From Druceiella hillmani (lineage: Eukaryota > Arthropoda > Insecta > Lepidoptera > Hepialidae), in contig JAYKKI010000133.1 of assembly GCA_039881145.1 (NCBI GenBank), forward strand, positions 762,501 to 826,500: a stretch of 64,000 nucleotides of DNA, written 5' to 3'. The notes beneath the pieces were generated by a model. It was given only the letters and a program-made list of their open reading frames with translations. It had not been told where the DNA came from and made no database searches. The translations under genes and the position numbers were made by a program. Position 1 is the first letter of the stretch; each line of letters opens with the position of its first letter. Shown here in pieces: positions 13,464-25,700 of the stretch.

Positions 13464-13994
13464 TGTTATTATTCGGTTCAAGTCACGAATGTATTTCATC
13501 CGGATCGCGCTACATAGGAATCCTAAAGGGGGAAAAGACAGCGCGAAGCATATTTTAGAGCGCATTTCGTTTAACTGAGTTGTATCGTATGAGTGAGTGC
13601 ATAGAGTAATTATAATGATGTCAGCAGTACAAATTAGATTTGTTATTATTCGGTTCAAGTCACGAATGTATTTCATCCGGATCGCGCTACATAGGAATCC
13701 TAAAAGGGGAAAAGACAGCGCGAAGCATATTTTAGAGCGCATTTCATTTCACTGAGTTGTATCGTATGAGTGAGTGCATAGAGTAATTATAATGATGTCA
13801 GCAGTACAAATTAAATTTGTTATTATTCGGTTCAAGTCACGAATATATTTCATCCGGATCGCGCTACATAGGAATCCTAAAGGGGGAAAAGACAACGCTA
13901 AGCATATTTTAGAACGCATTTCGTTTCACTGAGTTGTATCGTATGAGTGAGTGCATAGAGTAATTATAATGATGTCAGCAGTACAAATTAGATT
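13464..13994 (+). repeat. Tandem array, 3 x 177 bp, high identity
   Basis: Copies start at 13464, 13641 and 13818, each opening with TGTTATTATTCGGTTCAAGT and ending with CAGCAGTACAAATTAGATT or a close variant. They differ at only a handful of positions (for example AAAGGGGG versus AAAAGGGG, and ACAGCGCGAAGC versus ACAACGCTAAGC). The unit is richer in G+C (CATCCGGATCGCGCTACATAG) than the surroundings. The minus-strand frame at 13416-13742 is an artefact of this repeat. It could be a nascent satellite or a segment duplicated within a transposon. Confidence 0.95.
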
Positions 13995-15847
13995 TTGATT
14001 AATATGAATGAAATGAATACCTAAGAAAAGCATAGTTTATATTTCCTACGCACCCACAAATTCGAAATTTGATAATTTCAGAATTATAAATTGTAATATC
14101 TCCAGTATTTGGCGAGCGGTATTAAAACAGCAATTATCTAAATATATCGGTATATGAAGTTAAAAAATCGGACAAAGAGAAGTAATGTTACAAATATACA
14201 AAACTTGAAATTTGAAGTTTCTTTCTCAACTTTTGATTTTGTACACGTACAACAAATGCAAACACTTATCAAATGTGGTTGGTTGTTATTTATTTCATTC
14301 ATCTTGCTCACCGAGCCTCTATTAGAACTAGTCTCACAGTAACCGCATGATGCACTAACTCATACGACAAGCAAAATTAAACTGAGGCATTTTCAAAATC
14401 TTGTGTCGTTTCATTTTAAGGTCCGAAGAGATGTTGTCAGGCATGTGAGCAAGAAAGTAGCTACACCCGACATTTTTGTAAGAAAATATAATCTCATTTA
14501 GGTTATGTCAAAAATTGTCGTGAACTATTTTCAGCTCAGACAAAAACTTAATTTCGGCGAATAAAGAACAAATAAAACATGAACGTGGGAATTTGACTTG
14601 GGAATTTATTTTTTAGAGGTATGAGTGAAAAAGTTATAAGAGCGATAATTATAATAAAATAGCATTGAGCCGTTTGGGTCTTAACTTATTTTTACTAAAT
14701 TATTTTCAAAATATTCTATTTAAATAATGTTATTTAAATTTTATTTGTGGATTTATTATATTCTGCTAATGCCATGAAATAAGTGATTTTTAACACCATG
14801 ATTATGTATAAATTGTGAATTTTGCAAAAGTGTAACATATTGTGAATATAATTGCAAATTGAAACGAAAGTAAAATAAAACGAATTATCAATAAAATATG
14901 TTTTGTGTTTTTTGCATAAAGTAGCAAAAAACACCGGTTAATTTGTTTTTCGATTGAAATGAAATTACTTATCATCATTACTAATATCAATTCGATAAAA
15001 AAAGGGACATCTGGAACTATCGTCACTCTACTTCTAAATACACTGCATACAATTTTATATTTACTATTAAATAATATAACATAAGTTGGTGAAAAAAACA
15101 GAATTGAGGAAGGAGAATGTGGTCAATCATTCAAGCCTTTTTCATGTGGTTTTATAATAAGTCTTAATATTTTTCTATTTAAAGGAATTTCGGATGGAAG
15201 TGTAAGGTTTTATATATCCAAAGCTAAGAAGCTAGTACTAAAACGTTCTTGACTACAAGACAAATTTAATACATTGAGAAAAATGTAAAGAATATGTTTA
15301 CGTCTATTTTGATAATACACATAATATAATACACCCTTCAATTTTGTTTGGTAATACACGCTTAAATTTTGTTTATCCAACCAGTTCTAATCCATGATCC
15401 AAGCTCTAAAAATGTGTACACATGATCATATTACCTGAAATCGAAAGCATAGTAAGTGAATCATAATCAGTTTTATACGCGTCAATAAAATTATATAAAA
15501 TCCAGATAGCATAAACATATGAAGATTGGGTTCATATAATAACAATTTGATTAATAAAAGATTTTTTAAAACAACGCCTCATAAAGAATCTTCAATTTAG
15601 GGAAAACTTAATATCGATTCAAACTTCATATCATTCTTTTAACACTTTGTATTATTTATTAAAACTGTAGTTTAGTGATATTATTGTCGCTTAGAACCCT
15701 AATTTCGTTTAGTAGGCCGATTAATTTCCATGAAACATAATATTTTATATTTCTTTTAACGTACTGCTCTTCCATTTTTAATTGGCGTATTAAGTTATTT
15801 TTGGTGAAATGTGTGTTAAATACCAAAACTGAATTAGTTTCTTTTAA
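13995..15847. other. AT-rich spacer, nothing recognised
   Basis: Only short frames without protein-like content. Confidence 0.4.
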
Positions 15848-16010
15848 GGGTTCCGTAGCCAAATGGCAATAACGGAACCTTTATAATTTCATTCTATCTG
15901 TCTGTCGGTCTGTCTGTCTGTATATCACATCCTTTTTACGCTGAGGCCATTGGCAATATATGAATGAAATTTAGGCGGTAGATCTCTCTGAATCGCTATA
16001 CAATGATATA
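15848..16010 (+). repeat. GGGTTCCGT-type dispersed repeat head
   Basis: Begins GGGTTCCGTAGCCAAATGGC, then AATAACGGAACC, so GGTTCCGT (15849-15856) and ACGGAACC (15872-15879) form an 8-bp inverted repeat. It is followed by CTGTCTGTCGGTCTGTCTGTCTG. This combination is, from memory, a very common insect repeat signature. The body downstream decays into spacer, so the right edge is approximate. Confidence 0.7.
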
Positions 16011-17462
16011 ATAGGATTATGAAAAAAATTAGTATTAGGGGTGACACTTAATACGTGTAAATGAGGAATGAAATATAAATTCCAATGCACATAGGCGTGT
16101 TTGATATTGTTATCCAGGTTTTCATGTTTCCTAAATACCTTTTTGTCATTTAAGTACATGCATGGGTATATACATGGCTGAGATATACGCTTCTGTGTGA
16201 TTTTGCACACAAATAATATGTGTAAAATTGTAAAAAAAACTAATGCGATAGAACTTAAAATATACTTTTAACAAAATTTGGTTGGGATATAATATTTTGT
16301 GTACTTTTTGAAATATGGGATATTTTTGTATCGAATAAGAAAAAAAACATAGTTGGTTTTCAGTGTCTTTGAGAAATAAACTTATAAGTTTAAAATTATT
16401 TGGTGCTGCGGAAACATTTGTGCGCGAACCCGATTGACACTTGACTGGTATTTTCTGAACTTACGCGTTATGAGTCTTAACGTATGGAAAGACATATCAG
16501 TCAGATTTTTTTTTTTATTTAGTTAACAACTCAAGTTCAATTTGAATAGCCAGTAAAAGAAGAGCCAATAAGTTGCCAGGACAAAGTAGAGAGATTTCCT
16601 ACAAATTGATTTAATTGCGGTAACCGATACCGTCCTCTGTCATTATAATTTTTTTAAATAGATCTGGTATTTCGATAAATAAAAATTTGCATTACTTAAA
16701 AACGATTAAAGAAAAGTTTTTACTTTAACAATAGTGGAAAATAGGCGAAATTGCAAAAAAATCAGTTAGATGGCGTCGAAGAAAAAAAAAACATACGACA
16801 TTTTATTAAATTTCGTTTTGGTTTTTGAATTAAAGCAATAGTTTTTAAATTTTGTTGCTCCGTAAATTTAAATTATTGACAAATTTTATTGAACTTAAAT
16901 TTATTTGCAAAGCTCGCTCCTGGTGAAGATGTTGATGTTATGTGAAGAAAATTATATTAAGTATACATGATTTATTGAGTAGCATGATTGGTAAATTTAG
17001 TATAAAATAATAAAATAAATTAAATGAAAGAAATTTTGAATTCTTTTTATAAGGAAATTTTCATGAGCAAAAAAATATTTTAATCCAAATCTGCGTCCTC
17101 CAAGATTCTCTGATAAATATTATTTGGGTTTTTTTCATGCAGCCTCTGAGGGTTAGTGAGCTCCTGCTACACCAAATTGAAATGTTCGTTTTTAGAAGTA
17201 TTTTGAGAAAAATTTTCCGTGTCAAAATAAGGGATCCCAAAAATAATAAGAAAACTTTTCAAGTACGAATGGACTCACACACTACATTTCTTACACGTGG
17301 AGGCATCTACAAAATATTTAGTGGTACGTAATATCGCTATTAAATTATTTGCAAAATTTAATTTTTTTAATCGAACATATGCTGCCTGTTATACATTTCA
17401 CACGTGCATATTTAAAAAAAAATTCAATATAACTATAAGTTAACCATTTTTTCCTTTACTCG
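16011..17462. other. AT-rich spacer, nothing recognised
   Basis: A 64-codon plus-strand frame at 17137-17331 has ordinary composition and no recognisable domain. Confidence 0.4.
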
Positions 17463-17745
17463 TGAGATCTTGTACCTTATCAAATTTCACGATTCTAGGA
17501 AAACGGAAAGTGCCCTATAGATTTTTATTTACTTGTGAGTGGCGGAATATTTGGCATAAATAGCTGTATTCTTAAGATGCTTCTTGATTACGATGACTAA
17601 GAAGTTTGATTTTTTTAAACTTCTAAGGAATCATAGACATAAATATCTCAAGTTGATACCTCCACGTGTTCCTGAGAAAAAGCAACTTTACAAACCGATA
17701 GGCGGACAAATATATAAGGATTCCTCTTATTTTTTAAGATATGGA
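17463..17745 (+). repeat. Dispersed repeat tail, homologous to 40000-40228
   Basis: The order of landmarks is TTGTACCTTATCAAATTTCA, GATTCTAGG, AACGGAAAGTGCCCTATAG, then CCTCCACGTGTTCCTGAGAA, GGCGGACAAA and TTTTTTAAGATATGGAAC. The same order with substitutions is at about 40000-40228. This matches a well-known insect repeat tail ending in a GGTTCCGTTTTT / GTACGGAACC-like segment (recollection, not a search). Confidence 0.65.
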
Positions 17746-17929
17746 ACACAACGAATTTAATTAAACGGATTTTAATAAAATTCTTAAGGCACTTCAACTT
17801 GTGAAAGCATTACTTTGACTAAAAAATAAGAATGATAACAGCGAATTCGGTTTGAAGTAAAGGGTACAAAGAAATTGTTTTATCACCCATATTGGAATTA
17901 TTGGTACTTGATATAGAAGTGCGTAGATG

Positions 17930-18350
17930 TATAAAATTGTGTATAAAGAATAGAGTGTAATAAGTAAGCATTGGAGAAGACGAATTTAAAGTGAAGTTCG
18001 AAGGGTACGATTGCAACGATGTACGTTTTTTAATTTTTCCAAAAACACTACAAGCAATTTCAATATGACTCTTGATCCTTGTTACACTTTCACAGTTTTG
18101 TGTAAGCCAGGTTTCCAGATAGTTATATTTATTCACCAATCCTTGTTTTTGATCTGCCACAAATATTTTTGATTGAATATTGAGTTTGTCCGAGGTTAAC
18201 ATTAATTTTGTAGCATCGTTTGGTCAGGCTTAACACTGCACTTGTTAACCCGATAGACAATTTTCTATAACTCCGTTTCCCAAGATACAATGAGAACTGC
18301 GTCATCAGTATACTTCAAATTATTCATGAGGCGTCCATTGACTATACAGA
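17930..18350 (-). pseudogene. LINE-type reverse transcriptase fragment, degenerate
   Basis: Read on the minus strand, the region encodes consecutive landmarks of a non-LTR retrotransposon reverse transcriptase (RT), split over frames. A GRLMNNLKYTDDAVLIV stretch carries the catalytic box as YTDD (18301-18312; family usually YADD), which is followed by a RVN motif. Further on, NKYNYLETWLTQN and RIKSHIEIACSVFGKIKK (about 18022-18133) match the conserved segment just after the RT palm/thumb. Beyond that, IRLLQC-like residues appear in another frame. Stops and frameshifts separate these pieces, and no endonuclease domain or tail is evident. The clade cannot be assigned by eye. Confidence 0.7.
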
Positions 18351-19143
18351 TATGACGCTTGAACTTGTAAAGACAATATGAATCAGAAAACGTAAAGACA
18401 CATTCAAAATATGGGCCAATGGGCCTAGAGATGCGTGATGTCTACGTCTTCAATTCTGAAATTCACCAATGAGCAAGTTTTGTGACATATTGGCCAGAAA
18501 TGCAGACTTACGAGTTCCGAGTGCCGCTGAATTATTTCACTTTGCCAAGAATAAGATCAAATACCCCAAGCTGACGGTCAACCGTTACTAGTAGTAGAGG
18601 AAACCTCAAAGTAAATTTTATTTTAAAATTGCATGTAAATTTTAAATTAATAAATGTAAATTTTAAGTAAATTTTAAAATCGCATGTAATCAGTAGTTAA
18701 GCAAGTAAGAAATTTTATACCAAACGTAAGGGGCTTATAGAACTTTGATCAAAGAATATAATTATTTAGCTATCATAAGTACTTTTCATAACAATATTAG
18801 ATCTTATTACGGATACCAGTTTCGTGGTTATTCGGAGATAAATTTTACAAAGATGAAAAAAGCATATGGAGGAAAAACGGATTATGCTAGTAGCCACATT
18901 TAATGTGCTCAGAAAAATAATACTGAAGCATTTAGCTCAAAAAAGTGCAACAAAAAAGTCATGCATAACTTTTAATACTGATTCAAATATTAAATTATTT
19001 AGAATATTTGGGGTTACTTAATTGTTTAAACAAACTACGAAATTTTGCTGCAGTGGTTAAATCGAATCGTTAATTAAAGTAATCTTCGAAAGAAAAATCA
19101 TAGTGAAAATCTTGGCACCGTCACTTGATGGTTTGTGTTAGTG
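18351..19143. other. Spacer with small direct repeat
   Basis: About 18420-18600 has higher G+C and may be upstream LINE sequence continuing from the RT fragment, but I could not align it. At 18611-18690, GTAAATTTTA(TT)TTAAAAT(T/C)GCATGTAA is present twice. Confidence 0.4.
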
Positions 19144-19154
19144 TTATATATATT

Positions 19155-19208
<54 letters not shown>
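19144..19208. repeat. (TA)n microsatellite
   Basis: TA tract with TTTA, ACAT and GTATATATACACA interruptions. Confidence 0.95.
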
Positions 19209-20325
19209 CAAGGGTTATAAGTAATGAAAAACAAGTTCTCAGATAAAAAACTGACCTTGCATAATAGATCTTTTCCGTTACCATTTTACGATTATTTAAT
19301 ATTTTTTGTTGCATACTGCATTTCCATCAAAATAATTCAGTTCAAAAAAGACGACAGAACCAGTTTTAGGATGTTTTATTTTCGTTCAGCAGGTAAAAAA
19401 CGTATCTGCAAATTAAAAATATATAAACTTTTTCTAAATCACCTTAGAAGATTTATTTAAAAATTAAAATGTTTTAATCAAATTTAGAAAGCAAATTCGA
19501 AAATCTTCGTAATAATTCGACTATTTTTTGTTTTCTTTTTTTTTATTATAGTAAAAAAAATTGTAATAACAATTTATTCCAATATCAAGTTTGAAAGTAT
19601 TTTATGGAAATGTAGTTTATAACAATTAGACATAAATTACATATGAATTTACATTGATTTAATTTTCTGTACCCATTCGAATTACTTCATCATATTTTCT
19701 ATCGTAACACTTTACTGTGAACTTAAATTAACCGAATAACCTAAAAACACTTGAATAGCATCTACGTTACTTATTTATATTTTATTTAAACTATCATGAT
19801 TTAATTGAAGCTAAAAATTGTACTTTCCTTTTCGTATTAGCAATTATATAATCATAAACTTTCAAATAGATATGGGAATAACATGCAGTGCTTTGCATTT
19901 AAGAGCATATGGCCAAGCCGTAGTAGAAAACTAATAAATTGTAACTAGCATTAAGCTTATTACCGAGTTCATGTACTTAAAATGATTTAGATGGAAAGTA
20001 AGGCCGAAATTTCCAATCCGTAACAAATTTATCGAAATTTATCCTTTTGATAGAATTTCTGGCTCATGTATTATTTTCGTATTTCTTTACAATATCGAAA
20101 TAGGCCTAAAATAAGTAAAATATTTGAAGTATGTCTGTGTACAAGAGGAAATGTAGTTTAATTATATATCCTTGATTAAGGGAATTTCTTGTTGGTATAA
20201 ACTTTATAATGAGACAAATGGCTAAAAAAATATTATTCAGTTTAATTTTCATTGTGAAAATTAATGATATATTTTCGTATTTCCCATTTTTTAGCATTAG
20301 TTAGATACCCTGTACAACATATGGG

Positions 20326-20327
<2 letters not shown>
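19209..20327. other. AT-rich spacer, nothing recognised
   Basis: Open frames of up to 78 codons only, no motif. Confidence 0.4.
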
Positions 20328-20380
<53 letters not shown>

Positions 20381-20410
20381 TGTGTGCGTGTATGTGTGTA
20401 TGTGTGTGCG
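20328..20410. repeat. Compound (TA)n(TG)n microsatellite
   Basis: TA tract to about 20377, then GAGTGTGTGCGTGTATGTGTG to 20410. The compound form suggests transition from one dinucleotide to the other by point change and slippage. Confidence 0.95.
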
Positions 20411-21981
20411 ATGAATTTTCTAATGTTGCCCATAATTTTCTTTCAATGTTGACATTATAATTTCCAAATTTTTCACAATGCTAATTTATAGCTCTCTTTT
20501 ATATTTCTGTTAAATAATTATTTGTTGTTTTAACATAACGTCTCAGTTATTTTTACTGTGAACCCATGACTGCCCTCTGCAACTTTAAATATATTTAATT
20601 TTAAGTATTTGATTTTGTACTGAAAATAGTATTTAAAAATGTCGAGCATTGTGCTATTACCCGACATTACTATAAGTGACAATATAACAGAGAAAAATTG
20701 TTAAATTATATAACCTATGTTATTTTCTGAAGTGTTAATGTTGATCATCTACATATTATTTCGTTGTTTTCGAATTTTTTAATTTATAATAAATTTGTAA
20801 AATCTAGTTTTAAAATAATTTTCATTGTGTAATTGTCTTCTAAAGAAATTTAAAAAAAAATTAGTTTCACTTTATAAAAATATTAATAAATGACGAATAT
20901 ATTATATAAACTCTAATCAAATGGTCCCAATTTGCGTGACAAATAATTTCTCCTCTAATTATAAATATAAAATGATATAAACTGAAACCTTTTTTATTTG
21001 ATTAGCTTCATGTTTTCAGTTTTTAGGGATTAACACCAAAACGAGTATCTAATTTACCTTAAACTACCATCAAAATATAACTTATAACTTACATATAGAC
21101 AAAGAATAAATAAACATATGAGCAATTGGCAAAATCAATTAATAAACAACGAATTATGCTTTACAGCTTGAAACTTTTTAAAAAATAAAGTACAAAAATT
21201 GATAATTACTGCAGAATAATTATATTGCTCGATTCGTTTTCCGGAAATCGCTATTAACCTCCACTCCTCTCACCAAAAAGAACTACGGTCGTTAGGGTAG
21301 GGAGTATACCAATCAGGATGATCAGTCAATGTAAACCGATCTATCTCCATTTTTTATTATTTAAGAAGCTCTTGAACGATTTCTGGTATATTTTTACCAC
21401 TGATGTGCCCTATAAATTAAAGCAATACAAAATACAGTATATAACTTTTCTCAAAATATGACCTTAGAAAAATAAAAGGAACTTTTCAAATCAAATGTCC
21501 TTAGTTTCGTTTACAAAAGTTTTTTTTATTTTTCACATTCATTCGGTTTAGCTTATTTAAGAGATCGATATGAACAAACGAATAAAACATAGTTTTTACC
21601 TGTGCCATGAATCGTAACGTGTTAGTTAATATATAAAAGTAATAAAAACATTCTGAAATAAAAGAAGTGATTTTGCAAATTAGGGTAAAAATACAAAATA
21701 AATTTTCTACTTTACATTCAGTATATTTTGGTGTAGAAGATTTAGCCATATAGTTCTATATTTGATAAAATAAATGAAAATACTTAATTATTGCTTAAAA
21801 ATCAAACAGAAATATGTACACTTGATGCCAGTGGAAGCCGGGCTGACTTGCTAGAATGAAATTTATTTAAAGAACAATTATTTACGCTCTGATACACGCG
21901 ACGTCCTTTTCATCTGCGTTGTTAAATTAATACCCTTTTCAAGCATATCTTAATTGCTATTCTACAATTATCTTTGTTCTT
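20411..21981. other. AT-rich spacer, nothing recognised
   Basis: No supported gene; a slightly G+C-richer patch at 21240-21320 is unidentified. Confidence 0.4.
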
Positions 21982-22069
21982 AAATCGAGTCGTTTACCTT
22001 TTGATCTTACGTCTGGCGAATTCAATTGGATTCGCCAGACATAAGATTAGAAGGTAGACAACTCGATTT
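21982..22069. repeat. 88-nt fold-back: 40-bp arms, 8-nt loop
   Basis: The left arm 21982-22021 and the right arm 22030-22069 are reverse complements with five differences, all transitions. In RNA form the + strand would give three G-U pairs and two A/C mismatches. The arms include TCTGGCGAA / TTCGCCAGA, and the loop is TCAATTGG. Outside the arms there is no further symmetry. It could be a tiny fold-back transposon remnant, a hairpin RNA precursor or a cruciform. No transcription evidence can be had from sequence. Confidence 0.9.
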
Positions 22070-22669
22070 CAATGGAATGAATGTTTCCAGACTAGATCAT
22101 TAATCAAGATATGCCACAAAAAAAAGATGACACTGAAGGAACAAGACATTAAATAATCGTGTCTATATAAATATGAAAAATTAGTGTGGGACATATTTTT
22201 AACCAGGAATGTACCAAGTCACACAAGTCTATACGCTTTGAAGTGGTCAAACAGTGTTTTCCTAATTTAGTTTATTTTCCACGGCGTACTGAATCGCTAT
22301 CGTTAATTTTGTATTGTGCCCAGTAAAACGTAAAATTTTTATTGTGAGCAATTTGTTTGTATTAATTTTTATGTTTGGAGTTTCTAAAAATTGGTTTGAG
22401 ATTTGGTAATCTTTCTTTTCTTAATTAACACAATAGTTTTCATTCCGTTCCATTCCGTTCATATAGCATAAATGTAAGAGATAAATCAGTAAGAAGTTCA
22501 TATTTTGTATTATTTCTGTCTTTAATTATGTATGCATGTTTTGTATAGTAAATATTAAGCCTAAACATAATAGAGAGTACATGTAATTTCCGATCAAAAA
22601 TCGACGGCAATTAACTTTAAAAATCAAAAATCTCTTCAGCAGATTACTCGATAAGAAAAACAAAGCCTG
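22070..22669. other. AT-rich spacer, nothing recognised
   Basis: Contains a two-copy CATTCCGTTC at about 22440-22460; no gene seen. Confidence 0.4.
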
Positions 22670-22719
22670 TACATAAATACATCAGTATTTATTCTACATA
22701 AATACATCAGTATTTATAG
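22670..22719 (+). repeat. Tandem duplication, 2 x 25 bp
   Basis: TACATAAATACATCAGTATT plus five bases at 22670-22694 is repeated at 22695-22719, immediately next to a palindrome. Confidence 0.9.
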
Positions 22720-22725
22720 AAATTC

Positions 22726-22773
<48 letters not shown>

Positions 22774-22781
22774 GAATTTCT
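22718..22781. repeat. Perfect 64-bp palindrome around (TA)19
   Basis: AGAAATTCTTGAA (22718-22730), 38 bp of TA, then TTCAAGAATTTCT (22769-22781). The whole segment is its own reverse complement. The 13-bp non-repetitive arms show that the symmetry is not just due to TA. Confidence 0.93.
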
Positions 22782-25700
22782 TAGGCGAAAATTAGATACC
22801 AACTCTTATTAACATTGAAATATATACAGCAAATTGAATGAATATATGATATATGCTTGCATTATTATAAAATAAAACCTGTCAAGTATGAGTGGATATC
22901 ACATACCATTCTAAAAACTTAATTTTTTTGTAATTTGGCGGTGATAGGAATTGGATATTTTTCTAAAAAAGAAAACCGTATGTAAGATCTAAATAAAGTG
23001 CAGCAAGATATCTTGTCAATACTCGCTCCACTGAATTGCAAACAACATTTGTCCAAGAGCTAGTAGAAATCTACACAAATTGTACTTGTGATAAAATTAC
23101 GCAATATGATATTTCTCTGTGTAAACATTATAAAACAGTGTAACGTTATATCTACTAGTAACACCTAAGAATAAAAGCCAATCACATAAAACATTCAAGA
23201 AAAACAAAGGTAATGAAAGGGCAACTAATAATATTGTCGTGATTGAAATTTTAAAATCAATTTGTAATTAAGGGCATGTGTACATATTTACATTACAATT
23301 AAATGAAACATTAATATCTGGTATTAGTAAAATTTATTTATAAGGTAAATAGGGTTAGTATAATGGCAATATAAAGTATAAATCTTTTGAAATACTTTTT
23401 TTAATAATGTCTTTTATAAAATATATCTTCAAAAGATATATACTTAAAGAAAGTTTATTTTTTCATATATTCTAATCTCGATACAATAATAACATCACCA
23501 TCGAATAGTATAGGGCAGTATCTTGGGCAGACGTTATGATTTTTTTACCTGAATTTGTGCAACAAAATGTTTCGTTCATTTTAATTGTACTTTCCTTTAT
23601 AATATAGTTTAATGATTCCTTTTATAAGAAAAAAGAATAAAAAATTTTCCTTCGAATTAGGATTAGAATTATTATTATTTATTTTTAATATTCTGTAAGC
23701 AATTTAGCAAATTTAAAGTTTTTTTGTACTTAGTCAATTTAAAGAGAGTTTTGTTTTTCCAATAATTTTGTCTCAATTATCTTAATTATTAATAATCGTT
23801 TATAATAATTAAGAATGGTCTTTACTTAAGTTCTAGACATGAACCTATTTTAATATAAATACCATTTATTACAATTTTTTCTTAATTTTTCATAGTGACA
23901 AGTTTTTATTATTGCTTATGATCGTATATTAATATGTCTAGTGAAAATAATTTGGAAAGGAAAGCATAAAACACTTTTGTATTCAATCTGTTATACACAT
24001 TTAAATGCTTTTATTAAATTTCAATACTGTTTTTAGATGCCAAGATTAAGCATGATTTTTTTTTAAATCTGCAATTATTTCAAATTATTGCAAATTACAA
24101 AACATATAGGATGATATTCCGAAAGTAGGAATTTAATATTTTACACGAAAGTAATTATTAATAAACCAAAGTCTCAACCATAATTCGAAATTTAGATTTG
24201 ACTATTCAAATACCTCTGCCCTCCTTATAAGTTAAAATAGACCTATCGTTCAAATTACATAAAAAATCAAATTCATCCTTGTGAGATTTTAGCTGTTGTC
24301 ATTGCATCGATTCAAAGTTCATGGTTACTTTATCTTCGTTTCTTTGTAATATACCATTTAAAATTTATACTTTGTATTGCTATAATATTCTACATGAAAA
24401 TATTTATTATCAAATCAAAGTCTCAAAACAAAATTTTAATTATTGCAGATTTGGAAAAAATAATACTAAACCGTTCTTACGTTATCCAGACAAGCTAATT
24501 AATTTAGTAAAACCGTATAAATATGCATAACAGATTGAGTAGCAAATTCATTCCCTCTGAATCTCATTTTTTTATATTTCTAGTAATTTTTTTAATTCAA
24601 TGAATCTGTGTATGGGCATTCTTTATCAATCAAATGCGGCTCTCTGATTTGGTTTATAAATCTAGTAATAAACGGAAGTAAAATGTTACGATGTGTATAA
24701 ACTCTTAGTTTTATTTAAAAATTATAGTGAAAATTATCTCCTACCTTCGATCCTCTATTTGCGGTATGAATCTAGCTTAAAACATTCATGCATACTATTA
24801 ATTTTTTTTCTTATACATTCATCTTACGAGATAATTATTATTACAGAATGACACAATTTCCCATCTACATACGTTTTAAAACTTGTTTCAATAATAAACA
24901 ATTCTTTCTCGTCACACTTCCGCTCCTATCTTCCATCTTCTATATTAATTTGACAATATCCTTAAGCAATTGAATTCAGAGTAAAACTAAACATGTTTAA
25001 ATATACTCATGGAAAGATATCAGTTATAACTATTCGCGTCTTTCCGGAGACTCTGCCAGTTTTGGTGAAAATGACCTACTTTTTTATATTCTGTCATAAA
25101 CTTTATGACTTATCCTTATACTTCTTTGTAAAAGGCATAAAACTAAGCTTTTGCTCATTCATGAAATCATTCAATGTAACATAATGCATTTTTATTGAAA
25201 ATTTACGCCTTTAGCCAAGGTCATTAATATCAAATTTTAGAAGATATTATTAATCTTTATTGTAATTATAAATTGGATTAGTAATATATTTTACTATATA
25301 TTAATTATTTGTCCTTGGGTAATAGATGTTACTAACTGAATATAAATTATGATTACAAAGTTTTTTAAGATACATTAATGTGTAAGATTGAAACTAACAA
25401 TTACTTTGCATAGATTGCACTAGAAGGTGTCTAGAATAATGGAAAAGTCCTCTTTTTGTGTTGACGCTGTTAAGAAAAAATGGTAAAAAGATCAAATGTT
25501 ACATTTCTTTTACTAGAAACACAATTTTCTGCGGGAAGTTTGAATTTCAGATAAGGTATTATTTATCAGTTTTTCTATTTCCAAATACAAAACTCTGCAT
25601 TCCGCTTCCAAGAAATCTCTCGGTAATTGTGCTAATCTTTCGGAATTGCAAACCTTTCACTTTAAAATTATATATAATCAAGACACAACGATGTCCTCCT

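Noticed and set aside
13416..13742. 108-codon minus-strand protein with internal repeat
   Set aside because: Internal repeat is the 177-bp tandem DNA unit; no family features.
13464..13994. CRISPR-like array
   Set aside because: Units are 177 bp and contiguous with no unique spacers, and the genome is eukaryotic.
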